64,000 nucleotides of DNA from Apteryx mantelli (taxonomy: Eukaryota; Chordata; Aves; Apterygiformes; Apterygidae): positions 136,704,288-136,768,287 of the forward strand of contig NC_089978.1 in the NCBI RefSeq assembly GCF_036417845.1, given 5' to 3'. Both the position numbers and the translations under genes were made by a program. Below the pieces are notes generated by a model. The model ran no database searches and was not told where the DNA came from. It saw only the letters and a list, made by a program, of their open reading frames with translations. Position 1 is the stretch's first letter, and each line of letters starts with the position of its first letter. Of this stretch, positions 40,390 to 51,460 are shown in pieces.

Positions 40390-41020
40390 TCAGTCTGTGC
40401 ATGCATATGGGTGTGAGCGATAACACTGGCTGTACTTTCTGAGTTATCTTCTGAGCCCAACCTGTCGGAGTCACTGCTGGTGGTGGTTGAGTGCTGGATT
40501 TTGTTGGAGATACTGCATAGGTTTTTGAGCCCTGAAAGGTGTGATGAGCACATGCATGAAAATGAATAGTTTAGTGCATGCACACGTGCTTGAGTGTAGA
40601 CCCTTGTGTGCTTTTGTGCTGTGAGAGCACTTCAGTGCAGAAGTGCAAAGTACAATCAATGCCTGTGATTCTGGGGGAAGAAGGTGGAGATTATATGCCA
40701 AAATGCTGTATGCATCAGTGTCTGGATCTGTGCATCCACACTGTGTTGTTTTCAAATACCTATTTTTAGAATGAATGTCTAATTGTTATTCATGTAGATG
40801 GGTGTCTCCCTGTCTCATCTGATCCACTCAGATGGGTGATGCATTTGGTGGGAGGTGCCTGCTGATGAATTTTTCCTAAGCAGGGTATGTTCATGTTAGT
40901 CTGTTATCTCTACATGTATGTTTGTGGTTAATTTGTTACATGAGAATGTGTATCTATGTGTGTACGTGCATGCATGTGTGTTTGTGCTTTTACCTTGTGT
41001 ATGTGCTAGCATGCTCCAAG
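40390..41020 (+). repeat. Alternating purine-pyrimidine (TG/CA) rich region
   Basis: Scattered TGTG runs and GCATGC or TGCATGCA palindromes (near 40398, 40556, 40577, 40968 and 41009) within presumed FOXJ2 intron 1. This looks like a decayed TG repeat region. Confidence 0.5.
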
Positions 41021-41394
41021 ACAGTTTCTTCCAAAAAGATTAATTTCAAAAATGAAAGATGTGGAACTTGCAGCCACTAAAGACTTAATTCCTCACCTTA
41101 TGCAAAGTGTAAGTGTGGTGCAGTGCAGGTTGTGACCATAGAAACTTAGCTACCTAAGTCCAAACTTAGAGGGATTGCTGCTGGTATGTTGTTGCAGCCA
41201 CTAGGAGTAATAGTGGTGATCGTTATGATGGCCTGATTACTTGAAAACACAGCCTACAAGTTCATGTACTAAATATACAAGTTCATAAAAAATTCATGCT
41301 ACTAAATGTTTTTGTCATATAAAATAATTGTTTACGTAGAAAACCCTGGGTATAAATGCCAGTCATGTTGGGCAGGTGTGTTTTATTTTTATGA

Positions 41395-41550
41395 GAGGAA
41401 ATATGGTCTTGTGACCAATAGAAAAATTGGAAGTCAGGAGATCCTGATTCTGTTTTCTCCCTGTGGCAAACTTGCTATGTGACCTTGGACAAGTCAGTTT
41501 TTCTTGTGTCTTGGATTTGGGAAAAATATTTGCCTGTTATACTGTGAATT
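41395..41550 (+). mobile_element. MIR SINE
   Basis: GGAAGTCAGGAGATCCTGAT, then ACTTGCTATGTGACCTTGGA and CAAGTCAGTTTTTCT match the MIR core (GTGACCTTGGGCAAGT) with a preceding box-B-like segment. It lies less than 1 kb upstream of FOXJ2 exon 2. Confidence 0.75.
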
Positions 41551-42340
41551 AAGCAAGATTTATTTCAATAAGATGATATATTTATTTAGGAAGAATGTGT
41601 GATGGAAGGCAAAACTGTAACTATCGTGAGCTCAATATAGTCTAGTCCACCTCGACATGGTAGATGTAATGATCTATATATAGTGTTGTGCATGGTCTTG
41701 ATGTTTCCAAATGAGATATGTAATCCTAGCTCTAAGAAATGGATTAATTATAATGTCACATGATGCAACAAGAGAGACTGGGCCTTAGAAAGAAGTTAAT
41801 TTTCCCCCAAATTGAGGTAGTCACAGTCCTGATTCTTACAGATTGTCTAATTAAGCTGTGGTTTGGATATGGCATGAAGGGATATTCCCTTTTAGCAGTG
41901 ATTCTCCTCTTTATCTGACAAAGTAAATTTACAAGATCTCAGTGAAAGGTCTTAAGGTTATGTTGCTTAAGTAGTAAAGGAGTGAATGAAATACAGCTGC
42001 TGAAAAGGCCCTACCTCCTTTGAACAGATCTCTTTTGTATCGTAATTCTTTACCTGAATACAGTTGGGATGCTCTGGCTAAGACTGTGCCAGCAAAGTTA
42101 CCATCAGCTCTGTCCCAGCTATTATCAGCAGGGATGGTCCTCCCAGCAACACGGTCACAGGCCTTTTTGGATGATTGTGTCTGGCTGTGAATAAGGTATA
42201 TGGAGTAGTATGATCTTCAAACAGGTATTTAGTGTTAGAGGGAGAAGTAGTAGAGGAGTAATGCAAAGAGATCTTTCTGCTCTTAGATTTCAACTTGTTT
42301 ATATCTCCGGAGTTCCCTTTCTGCTCCTCTCTCCTCACAG

Positions 42341-42693
42341 ATACTCCAGCTTCCACCGTCATGGCTTCTGACCTGGAAAGCAGCCTCACTTCCATAGACT
42401 GGCTCCCACAGCTTACTTTAAGGGCTACTATTGAAAAACTAGGGGGGTCCTCACAAGCAGGACCCCCAGGTGCTGCCCGAAAGTGTCCCCCAGGCTCACC
42501 AACAGATCCCAATGCCACCTTGAGTAAAGACGAGGCTGCAGTGCACCAAGATGGGAAGCCACGTTACAGCTATGCCACTCTGATCACATATGCCATCAAC
42601 TCATCACCTGCCAAGAAGATGACACTCAGTGAGATCTACCGTTGGATCTGTGACAACTTTCCATACTATAAAAATGCTGGGATTGGTTGGAAG
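42341..42693 (+). CDS. FOXJ2: FOXJ2 exon 2 (first coding exon; residues 1-111)
   Basis: The acceptor is CTCCTCACAG ending at 42340, after a pyrimidine-rich run. The first 20 nt are 5'UTR and translation starts at 42361. The exon encodes the conserved N-terminus and the first half of the forkhead domain: helix 1 ([10 protein letters not shown]), helix 2 ([10 protein letters not shown]) and the stretch up to GIGWK. The donor GTGAGG starts at 42694, phase 0. The frame stays open upstream of the ATG for 22 further codons, but that stretch covers the intron 3' end and 5'UTR and is not conserved coding. Confidence 0.96.
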
Positions 42694-45600
42694 GTGAGGC
42701 CTTCATGTCTAAAATGCCCTCTCTGTTTAAAAGACTTTATTTTCTTACTTCTGTGCAAAATGTTCTCACTGAGCAAAATAAAGAGACAGATGTGAAACCA
42801 AGTTGCTTGGTGGAAATGCAAAGCCAGAAGTCCCATTTTCTCTGAGCTTTTTGTATTATGTATGTGGTAGTCCCTTAGGAAGGACCCTGCCAAAAAAAAA
42901 AAAAATCACTACCAAGCTCTGCATCACACTGATACTCTTTTCTTTGCATCTTATGTAGGTGTATAGGTAATTCAACCCATGTTATTCAGCCTGATCCATC
43001 CCTTTCCTTTCCTCAGCTTCTTTTCTGCTCCATTCTGGGGCATATATATAATAAGCTTTGGTTTTTGAGTGTCCACCATCCTCTTTTTTTGTGCCCACTC
43101 CTAGGCATACTCAAAACTCCATAGATTTTCATTGTAGCACTTATGTGTATCTCTCAATCTCTCTTCAGAACTCTATTCGTCACAACCTCTCTCTGAATAA
43201 ATGTTTTCGGAAGGTGCCTCGACCGAGGGATGATCCTGGGAAGGTAAGCAATCTGCATGTTCCTGAGCAAGCAATATAAAACTGTAGGGAATAAGCCAGG
43301 GTTGCCCTTTCTAACCCATAGTTGGAATTTGAAACCTAAAGTGTAGGCAAAAAATGGAAGCAGTAGTAAGATTTACTGCTGTGCTTGGCTACAGAAGTAG
43401 TTGCTTAAAGGGAACCTGTAAAGGGGCCTAAAAGGTTTTAGCTTTTTTTTTATTTTAAATCTGTGATCTTTGATTGACTTTGAACATATTAGAGGAAGGA
43501 AAAAAATAGGGTTGAATGTACTTCATTAGTTTTCTTTCTTTTTCTTCTTGATTTTTATGTGTAAAATGCAGGTCTAGTTGAACCTGTTCTATTATGACAG
43601 ACCTTAGAGGCTGCTGGCAAGTGGCAGGGTTATGACATCATGAGTTTCATAGAAACAAGTTCCAAGGAAGTGAGAACAGAGCTACTACCTATATAGACTG
43701 CAAACCATTTGGTGTTGAAAAAAATATCACCATCACATAATTCAAATCTGTAAAAATCAGTTGGAAGAAAAACTCTTAAGAATTTAGCAATTTACTGGTT
43801 CAGTAAGGGCTAGTAAAACTCTCTTAATATATACAGACTGTAAAGGGGAATTGCTAGCAAAACCAAGACTTGGTATGCAGATATTACTACTGTAAAAAAC
43901 AAGCAGAGGGAGATGGTGGGGATGTGAAGCTATGTGTTTGGAGAGAAATCTTGTCTTCTTTTTCTACATCATAAAGTTATCAGAAAGGGCCACTTGCCCA
44001 GGCTTTTTCTTTTCAGGTTATCTTTAAAGGACTGAGTGCTCAGTTGGCATCTAGAAATTGAAGTTGTACAGCTCTGAAGATCACTGGTCAAAAACACCAT
44101 TGGTTATATGGCTTATTCCAAGAAATCCTAACTGGCTTCAGTGTACATGTTTGCAGGTGCTCATTGGCATGTTGGGCTTGGTTTATAATAAAAGCCTGTC
44201 CTGTGCTTGTCATGATTATTCAGATTTCAGTTGGAAACTATAATGAACGAACTCACACCCTAGAGTTGTCTTTATCATAATTCAGAAAACAACAAACTGA
44301 CATAATTATAGACTAATTTAGGTTGGAAAGGACCTTTGGAGATCAATCAATCTCACACTCAACACAGAGCCAATTAGATCAGGTTGCTGAGGTCTTTGTC
44401 AAGTCAAGTTTTGGATATCTCCAAGGATGGAGATTCCACAGTGTCTCTGGGCACTTGTTCTAGTGCTGCACCACCATCATTTTAAAGAATTTTTTCTTTT
44501 GCTGTGTATCTCGGAGAAGAGTCTGGCTCTGTCTTCTCTATAACCTCATTACATAGTTGAAGAAAGTGGTTAAGTCCCCTTAGCCTTTTCTTCTCCAGAC
44601 TAAACAAACCTGTCTTTCTCAGCACCTCCTGCACATCATGTGTTTTAGTCCCCTAACTGTCATGGTGGCCCTCCTCTGGATGTGCTCTTGTATGTCAATG
44701 TGTTGGGCGCAGAACTCAAAGGGGAGTCTCAGAAGCATTGAAGAGAGGGGTTCTTTTAGCTCTCTTTGCCCAGTCTGAACATTTTGTTGGTCCTTGTTAG
44801 TCAACAACAAATCCATGCTGTGAGGAAGGTACTGAAGGGGGTGTGTAGATCCAAAGGAGTTGGTCTAGCTTGGATCAAAACATCCTTTGCCCTTGGTCTC
44901 CTGTCTCTGAGTGACAGAGGCACGGAGCATTCTGCCTTCCACCAGTAGCACTGTATCTCATTATTCAATCTGATGCAATGCAGGAGGTGAATCTTTCCAA
45001 CACCCAAGTCTCTGTTGTCTGATGTCCTGGAGGGTGGTCCTGGTGTTCCTAATGTTTAGTTGATGCTGTACCCTTAGGGTCACTAACAGCCTGCTGCAGG
45101 AAGCTCTCTGATTTAGTAATACAATCACTCACCAATGGGTCTTCTTTCCAGGGTTCGTATTGGACCATAGATACCTGTCCAGATATATCTCGCAAGAGGC
45201 GGCATCCTCCAGATGATGATGTGAGTGTCATTCTTTCCTGAGAGCACGAAGCAGGAGGGGGGCTGTCCCTTCTTGTTCTAAAAAAAATACTTTCAGCATC
45301 AGACTGTGGTTCCATTTTGAGGGCAGGGCGTACAAATGGGTAGACAAAGGCTAGGACTGAGTGAACTTACATGAATGTCCTGCTGTCCTGGCTGTTGTTG
45401 CTGTTCAGTAGCAAATTTAATCCTGTCTAAAATCTTTTATCCTGACTCTTCAGTGACTAAGGCCCAGTCCTCTTTTCTAAGCTGTGAACTTCTACTATAG
45501 AGGAGTTGGCTTCCCATCTGCAGTTTCACTTCTCCGTCTGTTTTTGATTTCCGCTCCTTTCCTTTTCTCTTTCTTCCCCCATCCACAGATACCACAAGAC

Positions 45601-48600
45601 TCACCAGAGCAAGAGGCCAGTAAGAGCCCTCGAGGGGCTGTTCCAGTCAACACAGAAGCCTCTTTGCCACCTGAGGCCACCCCTCAGCTGTCACTCCAGA
45701 GCACCACCCCCATTGCCAACTACAGTCAGGTGAGCAGCAGGGAAAAGGATAGGAGCCTTGAGAAGAGAGCAAGGGGGAAAAGGAAAGGGGGAGGAATGCA
45801 TGAATGGAAAAGTGATGAGAAGAGAGGGAACAGCAGAGACAGTGGTAGAGGTAAAAAGGAGAAAGAAGGGAAGAAGTCAAAGTTGTGTAGCCAGAAAGAA
45901 AATAAGGAGGACGTGAAATGTAAGAAAGGGACAGGTGGGGATAAGGATAAAGGCATAATGGCATTAGATAGCTGAAGTATAGGCTGGAGACAATGTGTTG
46001 CAGAAGGAAGATGGTATTTGACTTTCCTCAAGGAAAACAACATTTGGGAAGATTTGGTGGGAGATGAGCCCAGTGTTGTGTGATACCGCTGCATGTTTTC
46101 CCTGCATCCTGACTCTGGATCCCTGTCTTAAGTTACAAAATCTAGGACAAACTAGATGGCTTATTTCTACCATGTGTGGTCCTTTAGCAGGGTGCAGGGC
46201 CTGTTGATGTAGCCTCTACAGTAGCAGGTGGGCAGGGCCGTGAAGGGGCCGATGTGCCACCCCCGCTCTACAGTGCCAACCATGACTTCAAGTTCTCCTA
46301 CTCTGAGATCAACTTCCAGGATCTTAGCTGGTCCTTCCGAAATCTCTACAAATCCATGCTGGAAAAATCATCTTCCTCTCAGCACGGTGAGTAACCCTAT
46401 GTGTTATGTGGGGTGGGCATAGCCTTGTGCACAGATATATCCTTGGTGTGTCTCAGATCTTTCCTCTTTTAGGAGCCTGTGCAAACAGACTTTCCTTGCT
46501 TGGCATGCTGTAATTAGTTCTGCCGGGGCAGATAAGAAATTTGCATGTCCTTTCTCTATCTCTGCCCCCAGTTCTGTCAGAATAAAAAGGGTAATGAATT
46601 TAAAATACCTTGTGTTGATACTAAAGCAAGAATGGCAAAAGCTCAGAGGAATGAAGTCCTAAAGAAAAGCTTGACTGGGAAGTAGTCGTAATCTGACATC
46701 ACGAGTGTTGGACTAGAAACCATAGGAGGGAGAAGGTTGTTGCATGTAGGCAGGTTGTTGCATGAGTTTCCCCAAAAGGAGGGTGGAAAGTCATCGTTGC
46801 TAAGATCTGTTAAAACTAGGATTGGATAAGGCCATGGAGAATAGAGCTTTGTGGATTGGAGAGTGGGAACAGCCTACAACTCCATTCATAGATCAGATTT
46901 CTCTGATTGAAGAAGCAGCCACCAGAGGGCAGAGTCGCTCCAGGGATAAGATAGGATGCCCACAGAAACCACTTCATGAAAATACCAAATTGCTGTTCCC
47001 ACCTTTAAACATTCTTCTAAATATTAGTCTGTTGTAAAAAGGAATATATTATTAGATGAACATCTCGCCTATTTTACAGCTGCTCAGCTGTCGGCCATCA
47101 TACAGCACAGGCAGAGTTTGCTACTATAGGAGGAGCCTCCTAAACTTGTGGCTTTAGTGAAATAAAAAAATATTATTTTTACTACTTGCATCATGCAGAC
47201 ACTTGAAATTTTTAGTAGGAGCCTGTTATGTGAGATGTTGTAGAACAAGAAAGCTACAAAAATCCAAAAGAGAACCTTTACAATTAGAAACATACACAGA
47301 GTAAAAGCTAAGCAGCAGTATGTTTTTTAAAGTCTTTGGCTGTAAGGTGGTCTAGGAAAGCTTACAAAGTTTGAGGAAGCTGTGTGGTTGACCTATGAGT
47401 AAAGATAACAGTATTGACCTTTTAGCCTCATTCCAGTAGTAGTTCTGATTTTTGGCTCCAGTGGAAAACTGAGGCTTACTTATGGATGATCAAGTAAGGA
47501 GACTGAAAGTAAGGAATGGGTAGCTCAGGTTAATGGTATGCAGTGCCTTTCACTGTGATTTTTCCCAGAGGTTCTACAACATAAGGGAAGAATGAACAGG
47601 GGAAGCAGACATGAGAAATAAGATGTGCTCCTAATGTGGGGAAAAATGGAGAATGCCTGATGCTCTTGCATGTAGGGAATGCCTGAAATGGATGAGGGTA
47701 GCAAGAACACACCCAATGAGTGAGGAGGAAATGAAAGTAATAAGGAGCCCTGGTGTATGCAATGTGCTCTGTGTACAAAAGCAGTAGAATGTGTGACCCC
47801 TAGTGATTTGTTAGAAAAATTGTGAAGGTTGCAGACCAAGCTGCCTGGAAGACAGGAACTGAAGAGACCTTTTCAAAACAGCAAATCAGCTTTATCAACT
47901 TCTCTGTTATCTATGTTTTGTTGTTTAACTTCAAATTTGGTTAACAGTCATTTCTAGGAGACCGACATCTATGTGAAATTTCAGGAGAGCAGGCTGTGAT
48001 TTGATGAACATAGGACGAATTCAGGGAGGCATTTATGTGCCTAACTCTGTACTAGAGGTTTAATCCTTTATTGTAGGGTGTTTTGCTTTGAATGGAACTT
48101 GGAGCACAGTGCATGTGCATGTGTTAATTGTTTACAGCTTCTAGAGGGCACTTCAAAAGCTTCATAAATAGTGGGATGAGTAGTGTGAAATTAGAATTGG
48201 ATAATTTAAGCAGGGGTCTGATCCAGGCACCTGTTAAAGCTCCCTCCTCTTTCTTTCACCCTGCAGGTTTCTCTTCTCTCCTTGGTGACATGCAGCCCTC
48301 CAACCACAACTACTACATGTACCAGCAGCAGCAGCAGGGCCCCTCATCAGTTGGTGGTGGTCCCCCACTCCACACCCCAACCCCAGAAGGTTGCCCATCC
48401 CAAGGAGGAAAGCAGCAGGGTGAAGGTTATGGCCCTCCACCAGTGATGTCCATGCACCCACCCCCAATGCAGCATGGAGGCTACCACCAACATCAACAGC
48501 ACCACCCACACTCCCATCCACAGCAGCAGCCACATCAGCACCAGCAGCAGCAGTCACAGGCTTCAATCAACAGTGCTGGCTTTGGTGAGTCACTGCTGAT

Positions 48601-51252
48601 GGAAAGAACAACTGGGAAAAAGAGAGTAGTGGGGAACCCCTAGACAGAAATTCCACAAGCAAGCTTCCCCTAAGCAGTGCCTACATTTTGTGTACAAAAA
48701 AGGGCAAAAGCCAGTTCTGATTGATCACTGAGTAGGAAATTCACTTCTCACTGAGGGAAAGGGAAATACATCTACACTGGGTTTGGGATTCTGTTTAGAT
48801 ATGCAGGGTAGAGTCTGGGGCTAAATAAAAAGGATTTCTACTGTAGTGTTAGGCTCTTTGGTAAATAGAGGCCAATCATTTTGTATTAAGGGGTAGAGGG
48901 AAAGAGTGTTCTGTCTTGGAATAATCTTGTCTCCATTTCATTCCAGCATTTCCCCCTGATTGGTGCTCCAGCATTGATTCCCTGAAAGAAAGCTTCAAGA
49001 TGGTAAACCGGCTGAACTGGTCTAGCATTGAGCACTCCCAGTTCTCAGGTCAGTGTTGACCTAGTGACTCAGTGACTAGGGGCAATAGTCTAGCATTTGG
49101 AAGTCCTGTGCTCAGATCTTTTTTCATTGTAACCTTGTCAAGTCTGTGGGTTTCTCAGTGACACCACTCTTCTGTTTATAAAATGAGATGTCCTACTTCA
49201 TGGGTTCTGTTAAAGACCATAAGTCACTTGAACACTCTACAAATTTGAGTGGGGGAATTGATTCATAAAAGTATCAGAGAAAGCTGGTAAGAGAGTTTCC
49301 CTCCTGCTCCTCCCTCCCCTGGTCTGAGTCAGTGAGACAATACCCTGAAAAGGGAGCTCTCCAGATGTCCTGTGACTGATTAGAAAGGAGGAAGTTGGGT
49401 TTGCAGGGAGAAAGTGAGATTTAGGGTGGGATGACAGCAGCTACTTGCAGGGACTCTTCCAGAGTCAGGGGGAGAGACCAGTGTAGGTGCTGGCTTTGAC
49501 ACTGTCCCTTGTCCTCTGCAGAGCTGATGGAGAGTCTGCGTCAGGCTGAGCGGAAGAACTGGACGCTGGATCAACACCATATTGCCAACCTCTGCGACTC
49601 CCTCAATCACTTCCTTACCCAGACCGGTCAGCTTCCTCATCTAGTTGGCCCACAGCAGCCCCCCCGAATCTCTGATTCTTGTGCCCTGAACAGTGGCAAG
49701 CAGGAGCAGTCCATGAACCCAGGTAATTGGGAGGTAGACTAAAATGTCATTTAAATGAAGGCCCAATTCTGTGAATATCCCAAACAGCTTGCCACCTTGC
49801 CAGGCAGTGTAGCACCAAGCAACTCAGGGCTTGGCTGTTTGTGACCTTTGTGAGAGCTGTTCATACCAGCTCAGCCTCATCTGGCTTTAAAAAATTAGGG
49901 GTGTCCTATGTCTGTGGCCTAGAAACAACATCATCATGTGATGCATACCATTGAAAGGCACCATATCCTGACAGAAATAAGTTTAAAAAGTAAACTGATA
50001 AAGCAGATGGAGTTTGTTTTCTGTAGCTAACAAGCAGAAAGGAGTGACAAGGTAGAAAGGCTGCTGTTTCACATGGCAGGAGCTCTTGCACCCATGTTGG
50101 AGGAGAACTGACTGGACAAAGAGTAGGAGGTTGCATGGTGAGGACAGCACAGAGGGCCTCATGTATCATGGTCTTGATACAACTGTGATAGTGTATGTCA
50201 CCTAGTACTGAACTGAGTGGCTGATTTTGAGCCAGCTTCTGGTATTTCTGGATGAAAATTTTCTTTTTTTACAACGATAGAGAATCTCTTGCTGATTCCC
50301 AGAGCAAGATCCCTGACCAAGCTATAGCTTGCAGTAAGGACCCAATAACTGAACATCTCCTCAATATCCCATGGGTCTGAGGGAGTTCCTCTGTGGCTGA
50401 GCTGTCACCCAGTTAGGGCCAAGACAGCTGACCAGAATACTAATAGTTTTTTTTATTCCTTTCCTTTCAAAGTGAACTCCTATGGTCAGCCCCAGCCTCC
50501 CCATCTCTTCTCCGGGCCATCTCCTATGTACCAGCTTTCCACCCAGGACTCTCCAGGATATAATCGCCCAGGTAAGGGGTGACATTAAGGCATATTATAC
50601 CAATGAAGATTGAAGAAGTGGTTCCCAAAACCTCTGTGTGTTTCTCCCAAAGCACTTGCTAGTCAGATGGAGCACTGAGGGTGGAGAAGGAGCCTGGACT
50701 GCAAGGGATTCTCCAGAAGGGCTGTGCCATTACTCTGGCAGGATTTAGAATTACAGTGGCCCGATTTCTTTCACTTCACATAAATGGTCTCCTAGCCTAG
50801 CCTTACCCACAGTCAGTTGCTTGAAGACAACTTGACATGGGTAATCTCCTGTTGCTGGAGTACTTTGTGCTCTATCAGCGACCAGCTGTGAGGAAAGCTA
50901 AGGAGGCTGCAGGTTAACTCTGTAGGTGCTTCTGTGAAGAAGCTCACAGCACAGCACCTCCTACCTGCAGACTTTGGTACATGCTGTCTGAGAGGGAGAA
51001 ATCCATTCTGATAGTATTCTTGCTTGTTCGACTGTGGGGAGAAGCCCACGATGCCTGAATCCCTTAGGTTTCTTTTGCCCAAGAGCTCACTGTGAAAAAG
51101 CATAACTTTTTTCTTCTAACTGTTCTGCTTCCTTTCTCTTCTTTTTTCCTGTTTTTGGTTCAGCTCACCATCTGGTCCCTCGGCCTCCAGGACCTCCTCC
51201 AGGCACCAATGAGGAAATCCCCGACGATTTTGACTGGGACTTGATCACCTAG
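42361..51252 (+). CDS. FOXJ2: FOXJ2 forkhead transcription factor, full spliced coding region
   Basis: The coding region joins 42361-42693, 43169-43243, 45152-45220, 45589-45729, 46191-46386, 48267-48584, 48947-49048, 49522-49722, 50473-50571 and 51164-51252. This gives 1623 nt and 540 residues, against about 574 in human FOXJ2. All introns are GT-AG and the frame is kept throughout. The protein is a nuclear sequence-specific DNA-binding regulator. Its forkhead domain runs from about residue 66 ([10 protein letters not shown]) to about 150, with recognition helix [10 protein letters not shown] at 112-121 and a basic RKRR at 150-153 that may serve nuclear import. Downstream are FOXJ2/FOXJ3-type conserved blocks (around residues 235-275 and 378-450), a Gln/His-rich segment in exon 7 and an acidic C-terminus ending DDFDWDLIT. 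Most of the length difference from human lies in a shorter Gln/Pro tract. The start is the ATG in the context CCGTCATGG, 20 nt into exon 2, matching the family N-terminus [10 protein letters not shown]. Identity is very secure; the upstream noncoding exon is not located exactly. Confidence 0.97.
43169..43243 (+). CDS. FOXJ2: FOXJ2 exon 3 (residues 112-136)
   Basis: This 75-nt exon encodes recognition helix 3 of the forkhead ([13 protein letters not shown]), including the Asn and His that contact DNA in the family, and the start of wing 1 (PRPRDDPGK). The acceptor is CTCTCTTCAG ending at 43168 and the donor GTAAGC starts at 43244. Both flanking introns are phase 0, so skipping this exon would keep frame but remove the DNA-reading helix. 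Confidence 0.97.
44308..44770 (-). mobile_element. Older CR1 LINE 3' fragment in FOXJ2 intron 3
   Basis: TTTAGGTTGGAAAGGACCTT, GATATCTCCAAGGATGGAGA, TTCCACAGTGTCTCTGGGCA, CTTTTCTTCTCCAGACTAAA and GTGGCCCTCCTCTGGATG are CR1 landmarks in reverse complement, in the correct order. The terminal ATTCTGTG repeats are gone, so it is older than the copies near 62 kb. Confidence 0.85.
45152..45220 (+). CDS. FOXJ2: FOXJ2 exon 4 (residues 137-159)
   Basis: This 69-nt exon encodes [10 protein letters not shown] (wing 1 and strand 3 of the forkhead) and the basic RKRRH cluster, followed by PPDDD. The acceptor is CTTTCCAG ending at 45151; the donor GTGAGT starts at 45221. Phase 0 on both sides. Confidence 0.97.
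45589..45729 (+). CDS. FOXJ2: FOXJ2 exon 5 (residues 160-206)
   Basis: This 141-nt exon begins [16 protein letters not shown] and ends IANYSQ, closely like the mammalian linker after the forkhead. The acceptor is CATCCACAG ending at 45588; the donor GTGAGC starts at 45730. The reading frame stays open for about 80 codons into the intron, which is purine-rich. Confidence 0.96.
45745..45955 (+). repeat. Purine-rich tract in FOXJ2 intron 5
   Basis: About 210 nt rich in A and G follow the exon 5 donor. It keeps the exon 5 frame open with a Lys/Arg/Glu/Gly-rich translation. Confidence 0.6.
46191..46386 (+). CDS. FOXJ2: FOXJ2 exon 6 (residues 207-271 plus first base of 272)
   Basis: The exon encodes a variable start ([10 protein letters not shown]) and then the strongly conserved block from [17 protein letters not shown] to [11 protein letters not shown]. 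The acceptor is a tandem TAGCAG: the second AG ends at 46190 and is assumed here, while the first ends at 46187 and would add one Gln. The donor GTGAGT starts at 46387, phase 1. Confidence 0.95.
46387..48266 (+). other. FOXJ2: FOXJ2 intron 6
   Basis: 1.88 kb between the exon 6 donor and the exon 7 acceptor. No repeat family or additional exon was recognised. Confidence 0.85.
48267..48584 (+). CDS. FOXJ2: FOXJ2 exon 7, Gln/His/Pro-rich (residues 272-377)
   Basis: This 318-nt exon continues [10 protein letters not shown] and carries a Gln5 run ([10 protein letters not shown]), a [10 protein letters not shown] segment and a His/Gln-rich stretch ([15 protein letters not shown]). The corresponding mammalian segment has longer Gln/Pro tracts. 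The acceptor is CACCCTGCAG ending at 48266; the donor GTGAGT starts at 48585, phase 1. The low-complexity composition suits a disordered activation region; that role is inferred. Confidence 0.95.
48947..49048 (+). CDS. FOXJ2: FOXJ2 exon 8 (residues 378-411)
   Basis: This 102-nt exon encodes the conserved block [16 protein letters not shown] followed by [12 protein letters not shown]. The acceptor is CATTCCAG ending at 48946 and the donor GTCAGT starts at 49049. Phase 1 on both sides. Confidence 0.96.
49075..49250 (+). mobile_element. MIR-type SINE in FOXJ2 intron 8
   Basis: AGGGGCAATAGTCTAGCATT, TGTGCTCAGATC, TTGTAACCTTGTCAAGTCTG and CTGTTTATAAAATGAGATG follow the MIR order (head, box B, core, ATCTGTAAAATGGG). 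Diverged. Confidence 0.6.
49522..49722 (+). CDS. FOXJ2: FOXJ2 exon 9 (residues 412-478)
   Basis: This 201-nt exon encodes a conserved helical block ([17 protein letters not shown], then [18 protein letters not shown]) and a variable Pro/Gln tail ending QEQSMNP. The acceptor is TCCTCTGCAG ending at 49521; the donor GTAATT starts at 49723. Phase 1 on both sides. Confidence 0.96.
50473..50571 (+). CDS. FOXJ2: FOXJ2 exon 10 (residues 479-511)
   Basis: This 99-nt exon encodes [18 protein letters not shown] and [15 protein letters not shown], matching the mammalian C-terminal region. The acceptor is CCTTTCAAAG ending at 50472; the donor GTAAGG starts at 50572. Phase 1 on both sides. Confidence 0.96.
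51164..51252 (+). CDS. FOXJ2: FOXJ2 exon 11, last coding segment (residues 512-540 and stop)
   Basis: The coding part gives [19 protein letters not shown] and then the conserved acidic end DDFDWDLIT, with the TAG stop at 51250-51252. The acceptor is TTTTGGTTCAG ending at 51163. The exon continues as a long 3'UTR. Confidence 0.96.
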
Positions 51253-51460
51253 CGAGTTACAGACTTGAGAGTCCGTCCTTCGTGAAGGACACGGAAGGGA
51301 AGGGGGATGTGGGGTGAATGGTGTCAGCACCACCTTCCCAGCCTCCCTGCCTTGCCTGTATATAGATATATATTCTCTAACTCTGCCAGAGAAGCCACCG
51401 CAAGATGCTGCCGAAGATAATCCTTCCTTGCGTCCTGTTTATCTTCTTTTTCTTCTTTTG

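Larger units (their letters stand above)
27500..42340 (+). other. FOXJ2: Presumed FOXJ2 intron 1
   Basis: About 15 kb lies between the probable exon 1 region and the acceptor at 42340. It holds L2 and MIR relics, the ~58-bp degenerate repeat, short homopolymers and TG-rich sequence, but no coding sequence was recognised on either strand. Assignment as intron rests on the need for an upstream noncoding exon. Confidence 0.55.

Noticed and set aside
42078-42518. 146-residue minus-strand frame across the FOXJ2 start
   Set aside because: Shadow of FOXJ2 exon 2 and its upstream intron; no family resemblance.
45647-46094. Minus-strand frames of 105 and 122 residues over FOXJ2 exon 5 and intron 5
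   Set aside because: Complement of coding and purine-rich intron sequence; Leu/Ser/Phe/Pro composition only.
48234-48566. 110-residue minus-strand frame opposite FOXJ2 exon 7
   Set aside because: Antisense of the CAG/CAC repeats, which yields Val/Ala/Gly/Leu runs.
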